Assembly: GCA_945874095.1 (NCBI GenBank)
Contig: CAMCFM010000003.1
Coordinates: 1 to 33,893, forward strand
DNA from: Candidatus Kuenenia stuttgartensis
GTDB taxonomy: Bacteria; Planctomycetota; Planctomycetia; Isosphaerales; Isosphaeraceae
DNA length: 33,893 nucleotides
Direction of reading: 5' to 3'
The notes under the pieces: generated by a model
Told to the model about the DNA's origin: nothing
Database searches by the model: none
What the model saw: the letters and a program-made list of their open reading frames with translations, nothing else
Shown: positions 9,213 through 17,518 of the stretch, in pieces
Layout of the letters: the number at the start of each line of letters is the position of its first letter
Numbering within the stretch: position 1 is the stretch's first letter
Translations under genes and position numbers: made by a program

Positions 9213-11947
9213 TTTGGACTCCTTGACCCAGTCTCTTCGGATCGTTTGACACGGCTAATTCCGGGTTTGTTTTGTTCTTCGAGCGGTGGTGCAATGTTGG
9301 TTTTGCGTAATTTAGAAACTGGATCGGAATCAGCCATTCCAGGCCAAATCCGGCTACGGTTCGAGGGCATTGCAGGAGCTGTTGGCTTTCGATAAATATT
9401 CGATGCTAAATCGTATTCAGGTTTGGAGATGTCGGGCACTGGCCCGCTTTTGAGATGCGCCAGAACCAGTGTGAAACCGCGCACACGATCTGGTAATGGA
9501 GTCACTTCCACGCCTTCAATCATCGACTCCGACCATGCAATCAACCTCCACGAAACGGCTTCAGCAGAGCACTTCAACGGGTTTTCCATTAGTATTTGCT
9601 GGAATTGTTCGGGCTTGAGTTTCCCCAAAATCTCAGTGCGACTCGTTGCGGGATCGGCTGTAGAATTTGAATTCTCATTTAAATTCTTTGACTCACCGGC
9701 ACCAATATCACCCATTTCAAATCTTGCATTGTCTGGCCCAAGCACAATCACATTGTGAAGAGTCAGTCGGGTTCGATTTTCAATGATTCGTTTGCCTTCA
9801 TTTTCGACCATTCGAATCGGGCCAGGCAAGCCGATCATCTGTTCGGAACGATAGTAGGAGAGACTTCTGGGCTGAACGCGAAAATCGCTGAGGGCTGGGA
9901 CGGGCATGAAGTCGAACCGGCTTTTTTCCCGTTCATCAGCACGGCTCGAAGAATAGGCAAGAGGCAGGCAGACAGCGTTTAAGTCGTTTGGAAATGTCAT
10001 TTGGAACGTGTCTCGACCTGTCGCTGCCAATGCTCCGAATCGTGTGAGGTGGCCTCGCGAATATTCGCTTTGCATTTCCAGGAGAGCAATTTCATCGCGG
10101 CCCCGAGTGAATCCAAGATCATATGCGGCCAGTCGTTCCACGCTGAGTGCACAGATAAGGGCCAGAAACGGATTGGCGATCCAGGCCCATTCCTTGCGGT
10201 TCACAGATCTGAAAATCAACCAGTTTAAGGGGACAAGTAAAATGAGATAAATGATTAGGGTTTTGGCCACAAAAGAAATGGGCGGGATGGTGATACCGGA
10301 TGCTGTTTCCAGAACATCGCGAGCTGTTTTGGGTAGGATGGCGGTGTCGACCCATGTGGCGGTTTCCTGGTCAGGGAATGCATCTTCTTCGAGGTTGGAG
10401 GTTGCCCCGGTTTTGTAGGAATAAACCTCTTCTTTCAGTGCTGGGGCAAGAATATCAGGGCCACCCGTGTCGCGGGCGCCGATTCTTAACCACGACAATT
10501 CCGGGCCTGACATAATCGGAGCTCTGGGTTCATTTCCACCCAATGATCTAGGCGGTGGGCGAGATTCTTCTGGTCGTCTAAGGATTAATCGCCTGACTAG
10601 CGTGTCGATGCCTCTCCAGCGATTTAAACTGGGTTCAACCGGGTTTAATCCCATCATGGTGATCCTGCCCCGGCCGACTCTCCATTCGGCAGCCATGATT
10701 GTCTGCTTGTCCGCTCCCAAAGGGATAATGGAAGCCTCTGGACGAGGTCGTAAACCTGTCAGGAAAACAGGGCTTTTTGCAAGTGTCAATATCGGCTTGG
10801 CGGCTTCATAATAAAGCGAATCAAGGCCAGGGCTGACAGCCCATTCCGGATTCTTTGCCCGTTTTTCATCCTCCAGAACAATTTCCTGGTCTTCATCCGT
10901 CAAAGTGTCAGTGGGGCGAAATGGTGGGCGATAGGCTTCGGCGAGTGGCTTTAGGGCCTTTGAGTCGAGTTGCCTGTTGGTTCCACCGGTGTCGGCTGGT
11001 AGAAATGGGGCGAGAAAACTTTCGCGTAATAGGCCAAGTCGTGAATCGGCTCCACCGATGATGGTGATTTGACCACCCCAGTGCAGCCAATCAAGCATGG
11101 CTCTCTGCTGATCCACATCCAGAAGGTTCGGGTCAAAACTGTCCCAAATGATGTGACTGATGCTCGTCCAAAATAGAAACGAAGGGGCGAGCATCGGTTT
11201 TTCGGGATTTTCAGGGATCACAAACCGATAGTATCGGCCACGTTCCAGGCTGGCTGAGTCGCGAGTGATGCTTGAGGGGATTCCAGCCATCAATTTCGAC
11301 CATCCGTTGTAGATGGAAGGATCGCGTGCCAATACCAGAACCACCATCTGGTGAGGCTCCATGGCTCGCACGTTCGTCTGCCAGATTTCGGTCGGTCTCA
11401 GGCCACCGTTCCTGTATAAATCGAGGTCGAAAATCTTCCCCTGTTTTTGCGGCATATAACGGGGCGGAACGAACAAGGGGAAGCTCATTCTGGTCGGCGT
11501 GTTACGGTCCATGCTCACGGGTCGGCCGTATATGATGTCCTTCTGCGACCCGAATAATGAAAGCGGTTGGGAGCGGATCGAGCCTTTAAAATCTTCGCGG
11601 CTGGAGCGGGCCTCAACCGTCATCATCATCCAGTGATTCTGCTTGTAATATGGCAGAACGTCGAAGGGAGCGATCTGGCCTCTCAGAAATTCAAACGGAG
11701 GGCGTTCCATGTCCGCCTTCGCTTTTGCCTTGGCAGCAGGTTCAGCCAGTTCGCGAAACTTCTTGGCGGCTGGACTTTCGGCCGATTCAATGGGGTCGCC
11801 GGACTGTTGAAACGAAGCTTTCGCCTGCCGCATGCCCATGAACTGAACGGACGATTGCCAAGCCAAATGCTCAGCCCAGATCCACATGGAGAGGAAAAAT
11901 AGAGCTCTTCGAAGGTGTCGAATTCTGGGCTTCATCCGTGGCTCCAC
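9209..11947 (-). CDS. Large membrane protein, GldG-like auxiliary of an ABC exporter
   Basis: 912 aa; signal-like N-terminus; C-terminal TM pair (TLIIYLILLVPLNWLIF ... WAWIANPFLALICAL); 4-bp overlap with the ATPase gene. Confidence 0.7.
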   Translation of the reverse strand: MEPRMKPRIRHLRRALFFLSMWIWAEHLAWQSSVQFMGMRQAKASFQQSGDPIESAESPAAKKFRELAEPAAKAKAKADMERPPFEFLRGQIAPFDVLPYYKQNHWMMMTVEARSSREDFKGSIRSQPLSLFGSQKDIIYGRPVSMDRNTPTRMSFPLFVPPRYMPQKQGKIFDLDLYRNGGLRPTEIWQTNVRAMEPHQMVVLVLARDPSIYNGWSKLMAGIPSSITRDSASLERGRYYRFVIPENPEKPMLAPSFLFWTSISHIIWDSFDPNLLDVDQQRAMLDWLHWGGQITIIGGADSRLGLLRESFLAPFLPADTGGTNRQLDSKALKPLAEAYRPPFRPTDTLTDEDQEIVLEDEKRAKNPEWAVSPGLDSLYYEAAKPILTLAKSPVFLTGLRPRPEASIIPLGADKQTIMAAEWRVGRGRITMMGLNPVEPSLNRWRGIDTLVRRLILRRPEESRPPPRSLGGNEPRAPIMSGPELSWLRIGARDTGGPDILAPALKEEVYSYKTGATSNLEEDAFPDQETATWVDTAILPKTARDVLETASGITIPPISFVAKTLIIYLILLVPLNWLIFRSVNRKEWAWIANPFLALICALSVERLAAYDLGFTRGRDEIALLEMQSEYSRGHLTRFGALAATGRDTFQMTFPNDLNAVCLPLAYSSSRADEREKSRFDFMPVPALSDFRVQPRSLSYYRSEQMIGLPGPIRMVENEGKRIIENRTRLTLHNVIVLGPDNARFEMGDIGAGESKNLNENSNSTADPATSRTEILGKLKPEQFQQILMENPLKCSAEAVSWRLIAWSESMIEGVEVTPLPDRVRGFTLVLAHLKSGPVPDISKPEYDLASNIYRKPTAPAMPSNRSRIWPGMADSDPVSKLRKTNIAPPLEEQNKPGISRVKRSEETGSRSPK

Positions 11948-12029
11948 TGGTGGGAGGTTTGTTTTCGATATTCACAGTATAGTCAAGGCGAGCGGTTCAC
12001 CCAAGTCCCAGCCCCTTTTTATTTTGGGA

Positions 12030-12932
12030 TCAGCCGAAGACGAATCCTTCGTCGGTGATTCGATAAGGGACAATTTCGTCGCCACACGCGCTGCCTCTGT
12101 GCTTGATCACATGCAGGGCCCGGCCAAGTCGGCCCGGCTCGCGGGTTCTGCCCATAAGGATGATCGTATTGGCATTGGCAAAAATGTCGCCCTCAGAAAT
12201 CGGCTCGTCGATCAATTCCTCGAGAAATTTATGAGGCGTCGTATATAAATATAAACACCCGACGTCTTTCTGCTCGTAGGCGTGACTTTCCACTTTTGGC
12301 AGATTCTTGAGGAATTGCTCGCGCAGAAGTTCGCGGGCAGCCCAGTCGTGATCGCGTCTTAAAATCTGATGATAGACATATTCGAAAAATTCGAACTGAA
12401 TCGACTCGCTGAATTTGTCGGTCGGCTCCACTCCATCGACCACCACTCTTCGAGAGCCTCGAATCATCGACCCGTAAAGGAAGAATCCTGCCAGACGTAA
12501 GGTCCTGCCCAGCTCGACTTTCCAGTTATGCCAGTCGTCGTCGTCAAGGTCGTTTTTCGTGACTCGCTTGCCGGCCCGATAAAACGGGTGAAAATAATCG
12601 CCCCAATTGCGGTCATGATCAAAAACCTGGCTCAAATCCTGCGGAACGATTCCATCAAACACGGAAAGGTCGAGTCCATATCGGTCGGCCAGATATCCTG
12701 CATGGTTTTGGGAATCGCCGCGACTGGTCAGATCCATGATCGAACCGAGTTTCCCTTCAGCTTTTAATCCTTCATGCGCCCAGGAAAGGCCCAACTGTGT
12801 TTTTCCAGCCCCTGTGGCTCCTGCAATCACCGTCAGGGTGCCTGGTAGAAGGCCTCCACCAAGGAGAGCGTCAAGCTGTTCGATTCCGAATTTCTGACGT
12901 GTGCGTTTACCCGGCGAAGTAGGCTGGATCAT
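12030..12932 (-). CDS. KaiC-like RecA-superfamily ATPase
   Basis: Likely start MIQPTSPGKRTRQKFGIEQLDALLGGGLLPGTLTVIAGATGAGKTQLG inside ORF 12030..13016; Walker A GATGAGKT; KaiC-style C-terminus HVIKHRGSACGDEIVPYRITDEGFVF. Confidence 0.8.
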   Translation of the reverse strand: MIQPTSPGKRTRQKFGIEQLDALLGGGLLPGTLTVIAGATGAGKTQLGLSWAHEGLKAEGKLGSIMDLTSRGDSQNHAGYLADRYGLDLSVFDGIVPQDLSQVFDHDRNWGDYFHPFYRAGKRVTKNDLDDDDWHNWKVELGRTLRLAGFFLYGSMIRGSRRVVVDGVEPTDKFSESIQFEFFEYVYHQILRRDHDWAARELLREQFLKNLPKVESHAYEQKDVGCLYLYTTPHKFLEELIDEPISEGDIFANANTIILMGRTREPGRLGRALHVIKHRGSACGDEIVPYRITDEGFVFG

Positions 12933-12990
12933 GGTTTTTGATACTGTGTTTTGTCGTAGAATGTTTTGAGTTGAAACTTGCGATATTTGT

Positions 12991-13869
12991 TCAGGATTCG
13001 TCCACAACAGGCCCACCAGGGGCGAATCGCGGCCAGGCCTGATTGGGCTTCACAAGCTCTCCATAAAATTCAGGGCGTCGGTCTGCGACACGGTTGATTT
13101 CATGAAGGCCAGGAACCCGGATGACTCGTTTTTGACGAGATTTCTCGACATCGACGTCGGCATAAATGATCGAGTCGATTGCATTTCCAGCCGATGCCTT
13201 CAAAAATCCGCCTGGAGCCACGATGCTGGAATGACCGATAAACGACCAGCCCCGCTCCGTGCCCACCCGGCCTGATGCCAGCGTGTAAATCTGATTTTCC
13301 AGGGCTCGTGCAATTAAAACATGATTTGCAAAAATATCGGCTGCCGGAGGCCAGCAAGTGGGTAAAACGACCAGATCCGCGCCCATCAACGTCAAAGATC
13401 TAGCCAGTTCCGGGAAACCTCCATCATAACAGATATGCATGCCCACCTTGATACCCGCCACTTCAAAGACTTCCAGGGCGAGATCGCCAGGGTCGACAAA
13501 TCGGTCGACTCCAAGGAATGGCAAATGCAATTTACGATAATTGCTGACAATTCCGGATGGGCCGACACAGGTGGAGGAATTGAAAATCCGGTCGCCGTCA
13601 CGCTCCAAAAGTCCAAAGATGACATGCACATTCAGGCGATTGCAATCGGCAATGATCTGGCTGATCACGGGATCGCTGTTGTCCACTTTGATAGAAGCCT
13701 GGAATGCCTCCTCGCGGCTGTCAAAACAATAACCACTGAGAGCGCATTCTGGAAATACAATCAGCTTGGCTCCATTCTCTGAGGCCAGTTGAAGACGATG
13801 TCGGAGAGTTTCAAGATTGGCTGCAATATTGCCAATTTCAAAATCGCACTGGACGGATGCAATCATCAT
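12991..13869 (-). CDS. Carbon-nitrogen hydrolase (nitrilase superfamily)
   Basis: Start MMIASVQCDFEIGN; Glu-Lys-Cys signatures FPECALSGY, YRKLHLPFLG, HICYDGGFPE. Confidence 0.92.
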   Translation of the reverse strand: MMIASVQCDFEIGNIAANLETLRHRLQLASENGAKLIVFPECALSGYCFDSREEAFQASIKVDNSDPVISQIIADCNRLNVHVIFGLLERDGDRIFNSSTCVGPSGIVSNYRKLHLPFLGVDRFVDPGDLALEVFEVAGIKVGMHICYDGGFPELARSLTLMGADLVVLPTCWPPAADIFANHVLIARALENQIYTLASGRVGTERGWSFIGHSSIVAPGGFLKASAGNAIDSIIYADVDVEKSRQKRVIRVPGLHEINRVADRRPEFYGELVKPNQAWPRFAPGGPVVDES

Positions 13870-13894
13870 GATTTGTGATTCCTTGAGATGAATT

Positions 13895-15382
13895 TCAACC
13901 TGTGATTTGATCAAGTGGTAATATTGGACGCTGAATATGGTTGTAGAGGAACCGTTTGGGGTTGCCGGCAGTCAGACCTGGGGTGTCTACTTCAATGATG
14001 GACTTTGCGATCGGTTCATAGGCTGCACGAAATGCAACCGCCGCTTTGACGATGATGATTTTGGCTCTGGATGGATCAAGCCCGAGGCTTGTCAGTTGGC
14101 CGAGGCTGAATGGTGCATGGCGATTTGAGTTACAGATGATCGTGTCACCACGATCGGTTTCAATCACGGCTGTGAGGCCCTGATCATGAAACTTCACTCC
14201 ACCATGACGGGCTTCGGTTTCTTCATATCGACCATCGTGAATCAGCTTGATTTGGCCATTGATATTCAGTGGAGGAGCGTTTTGATCCACTTTCCCGCCA
14301 GCTTGAATTCGCACGCGATGGCCCACACCGGCCTGAATGCAATCGGTTACAGATTGCTCGTCATGCAGAACAACCCAGAAGCCAGGGCCGTTCTGGCGGA
14401 TGATTTCGTGTGCAATCACAGTGGAATCTGCTGCGGAACCACCTCCGACATTATCGCCGATATCGACCAGAATTGTCGGCCAATTTTCTTCTTTTATGGC
14501 CTGAGCGACGGCTGATTCTGCGGAAGGAGGCTGAGCTGTCAGATTCTCACGCTCGTTCCAGACATGGTCAAATAATTTCTTGGCTGCGGATTCGGCTATT
14601 GCGATATCGGTTTCAGCCACTGCAACAATTGTCGCACCTGTACAGCTTGAATCGGCATAGGGAAAGCCTGCGATAAATTGCAATTCCAATAAACCAGATG
14701 TTGTTGCGACGATCTGGTCTGCAAAATAGAGGATGGAAGCCACTGGATCACGACTCGTATTTTGAGCCAGCAAGTGAATCAGAATCGGAACCGGCTTCAC
14801 CACACTGATGGGTGTCAGGCCAGTTTTTAAGCACTGGGAGATGATTTTGCCTGCCCTCAGGCCTCGTGAACGCTGGTCGATATGTGGATATGTTTGATAT
14901 ACGATAATGGCATCGGCATAATTCGCCAATTCAGGACTGATATTCGCATGATAATCCAACGTAACGACAAGCGGCTTGTCAGGCCCGATTTCTTCGCGAA
15001 CCTTTTTGGCGGTGTGGGCATCGGCCGACTGGCTCATTCCTTCCACCATCATTGAGCCATGCAGGGCAAGCATCACCCCATCATAACCACCCGCACTTCG
15101 AAGGCCGGCAATCAGGCGGTCAAGCAGAGTCTCATATGTTGATTTCTGGATGATGGAGGATGGCATGGCCCAGGCTGAAAAAGCTGGGACAGGGATAAAA
15201 TGATAGAGCTTGGAGGCTTCAAAGAAGCCTCCAAGCTCGTGCTGTGCGTCTGCCCAGCGTTTGGAGATGGAGGGACCGGTATCCATACCGCCGGTTTCAA
15301 AGTCTTTCAAAGTCGTCATGCCGGGCGCGAAGCTGTTGGATTCGTGCATGAGTCCGGCGATGGCGATTTTGAATTCTGGCAT
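13895..15382 (-). CDS. M81 family metallopeptidase, MlrC (microcystinase C)-like
   Basis: 495 aa; MPEFKIAIAGLMHESNSFAPG, metal-site signature VVTLDYHANISPELANYADAIIVYQTYPHIDQ, GDNVGGGSAADST. Confidence 0.9.
   Translation of the reverse strand: MPEFKIAIAGLMHESNSFAPGMTTLKDFETGGMDTGPSISKRWADAQHELGGFFEASKLYHFIPVPAFSAWAMPSSIIQKSTYETLLDRLIAGLRSAGGYDGVMLALHGSMMVEGMSQSADAHTAKKVREEIGPDKPLVVTLDYHANISPELANYADAIIVYQTYPHIDQRSRGLRAGKIISQCLKTGLTPISVVKPVPILIHLLAQNTSRDPVASILYFADQIVATTSGLLELQFIAGFPYADSSCTGATIVAVAETDIAIAESAAKKLFDHVWNERENLTAQPPSAESAVAQAIKEENWPTILVDIGDNVGGGSAADSTVIAHEIIRQNGPGFWVVLHDEQSVTDCIQAGVGHRVRIQAGGKVDQNAPPLNINGQIKLIHDGRYEETEARHGGVKFHDQGLTAVIETDRGDTIICNSNRHAPFSLGQLTSLGLDPSRAKIIIVKAAVAFRAAYEPIAKSIIEVDTPGLTAGNPKRFLYNHIQRPILPLDQITG
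15206..15238. repeat. Perfect inverted repeat, 15-bp arms and 3-nt loop, inside the mlrC-like CDS
   Basis: gagcttggaggcttc-aaa-gaagcctccaagctc; arms are exact reverse complements (15206-15220 and 15224-15238). Confidence 0.95.
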
Positions 15383-15387
15383 TGAGT

Positions 15388-17103
15388 TTACGCCGATTTC
15401 AAGGCTGGAGCAGGAGTGTCGAGACCGAACATACGCTCGACCAGTTCTCCACGAGGCGCAGGAGTCAGAAGGCTGACAATCGCACCTGCCATGAATGACG
15501 AGGAAATGCCCCAGACACAGGGGTCGTATCCGAGCAGGTAGTAAGGAGCGAAAGCGCCCCCGGCACCGATCCCGGAATCGTATCCGCTTGATGCCCAGAC
15601 CATTCCCACGGCATAAAGGGCAAGTGTGACGCCTGCCCCGGTGACCATTGAGGCGATCATTCCCAAGCCGTTTGCACGCCTCCAGAAGGCTCCGTAAGCG
15701 GCTGGAGCCAGGAATGAGGCGGCCATTCCCGATGACGAGAAGACGACGACAAGCTGGAGGTATTCCGGTGGATTGAGGGCCAGGATACAGACCAGTACGC
15801 CGACAAAAACGGTGCCCATGTAACTGGCCCGCTCGATTTCCTTTTCAGTTGCCTGAGGGTTCAGGAACCGCTGGTAAAGGTCGCGCACCAGGCCAGAGCT
15901 GATGATCAGAAGCCATCCTGAGACGGTGCTCATGACTGCTCCAAACGGGGCAGCCAGAATGAGGCCAGCGACGTAAGGGTTGGCAAGCGTAATGACCAGT
16001 CGCGGCATCACTTCATCCGTCCTGGTCAAATTCGGCAGAATCTGACGAGCACAGATAAAGATGAAAATCAGGGGGACATAGATCAGGAGGTTGTAAATGG
16101 TCAAATAGATGATCGACCAGCGAAGCGTTTTCGTGTCGCGGAAAGCCATCAGACGGACCAGTGTGGAGGGCTGACCCATAGCTGAGATGGCCCACATGAC
16201 GAAGAACGAGATGGCCAGTGATAGAGGGTGAAACGCCCGACCAGCACCTGGACCAAATGCGAACGAATCGTCGCCTGTCTGGGCGATACCTGCCAATGTC
16301 CCGGCATTGATCCCACCGGCCGCGTTCATGGCAAGAGGGAACAAAATCATGACCCCTACCGCCATCACCAGACTCTGGAAAACGTCGGTCCAGATGGCGG
16401 CGAGGAATCCGCCGTAGGCTGTATAGAAAATCACGGTGACGGAGAATATCACCAGCCCAAGAACATAAGCACGATCGCGGAAGGTGTTGGCGGTCGATTT
16501 TTGGGACGTCACAGGCTTTGATACAGGCTCGTCGGCGGAAGCGGCAGCCAGGCCACCGATTTTTTCGTCAGCCGTTTTTGGAGGTTCATTGGTGCCAATG
16601 ATCTGATGCACAGACTGTGGCAGAACAAGCTTGAGGATCAGGCCTCCAGCCTTGAACTGGGCGATCAGGTTTGAGGTCAGGAAGAATAGGACCAGAAGGC
16701 TTGTGATCAAGCCAAGCATGGGGCTTTCAAACCGCTCGCGGAAGAAGTCGGGCAGGGTGATGGCGCCGGTGCGGCGGGCCAGTTGGCCGATCCGCTTGCC
16801 CAGAACACCGAGAACGGTGACGGGGATGACCATGTAGCTGCAAATCCATAACCCGACGACCCATCCGAACTTATAGACGAGTGATGGGAATCCCATAAAC
16901 GTTCCGCCCGACATCACCGCAGCGGTCAACGCCACAGCAAATGCACCAAGGGAACGATTACCGAGGAAATAGGACTTTAAAAAGCCTGACTGGACGCGGC
17001 CGACCATGTTGGCAACGATCCCAAGTCCCAGTGAAATGACCATGAAGATGACAAGTGCTAGAAATGTCGCCAGTTCCGCTTGAACAGGTTCAGGAGAGTT
17101 CAT
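15388..17103 (-). CDS. Sodium:solute symporter (SSS) family transporter
   Basis: Start MNSPEPVQAELATFLALVIFMVISLGLG inside ORF 15388..17154; many TM segments; GGTFMGFPSLVYKFGWVVGLW, PFGAVMSTVSGWLLIISSGLVRDLYQRF. Confidence 0.9.
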   Translation of the reverse strand: MNSPEPVQAELATFLALVIFMVISLGLGIVANMVGRVQSGFLKSYFLGNRSLGAFAVALTAAVMSGGTFMGFPSLVYKFGWVVGLWICSYMVIPVTVLGVLGKRIGQLARRTGAITLPDFFRERFESPMLGLITSLLVLFFLTSNLIAQFKAGGLILKLVLPQSVHQIIGTNEPPKTADEKIGGLAAASADEPVSKPVTSQKSTANTFRDRAYVLGLVIFSVTVIFYTAYGGFLAAIWTDVFQSLVMAVGVMILFPLAMNAAGGINAGTLAGIAQTGDDSFAFGPGAGRAFHPLSLAISFFVMWAISAMGQPSTLVRLMAFRDTKTLRWSIIYLTIYNLLIYVPLIFIFICARQILPNLTRTDEVMPRLVITLANPYVAGLILAAPFGAVMSTVSGWLLIISSGLVRDLYQRFLNPQATEKEIERASYMGTVFVGVLVCILALNPPEYLQLVVVFSSSGMAASFLAPAAYGAFWRRANGLGMIASMVTGAGVTLALYAVGMVWASSGYDSGIGAGGAFAPYYLLGYDPCVWGISSSFMAGAIVSLLTPAPRGELVERMFGLDTPAPALKSA

Positions 17104-17443
17104 GGATGTCAGCCCCTTCGCGAATTTCCTGTTCGAGTTCGTCCGTGTGATCACGGCCCAGATCGTCGTCAGTCATGATGAAACCTGCATAGACTACGCA
17201 TACCACCGAGCAGAGTATCCATGGAATCACAACGGACCAAAAGAACCACATGGGGATCCCAAATATTGGCTTGATGTCGGCAGCCGTCAGCTTCTGACCA
17301 TTTCTCTGATATCCCAGAATAAAAGAGCTACCACACACAAAGATGGTTGCAATGGTCCAGAATGTCATCCCAAATCGGGCATCGCGAAGCCCGTTTTTGT
17401 AAACAGGATCCTCCGGAGCGACTGGCGGGGGGCTTGTACTCAT
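17090..17443 (-). CDS. Small two-TM membrane protein, likely companion of the SSS symporter (YhdT/DUF997-like)
   Basis: Start MSTSPPPVAPEDPVYKNGLRDARFG inside ORF 17090..17485; two hydrophobic segments; overlaps the symporter start by 14 bp. Confidence 0.65.
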   Translation of the reverse strand: MSTSPPPVAPEDPVYKNGLRDARFGMTFWTIATIFVCGSSFILGYQRNGQKLTAADIKPIFGIPMWFFWSVVIPWILCSVVCVVYAGFIMTDDDLGRDHTDELEQEIREGADIHELS

Positions 17444-17518
17444 CTTATGAATTCTCCGGATTCCATCGCGAAACCTCTTTCTCATTCGACTCTTGCAAAG
17501 TCAGAGCATTGAGCCTGA

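Noticed and set aside
10467-11902. Several plus-strand ORFs antisense to the 912-aa gene (10467..10811, 11272..11535, 11567..11902)
   Set aside because: Short, no family resemblance, and fully inside a better-supported gene.
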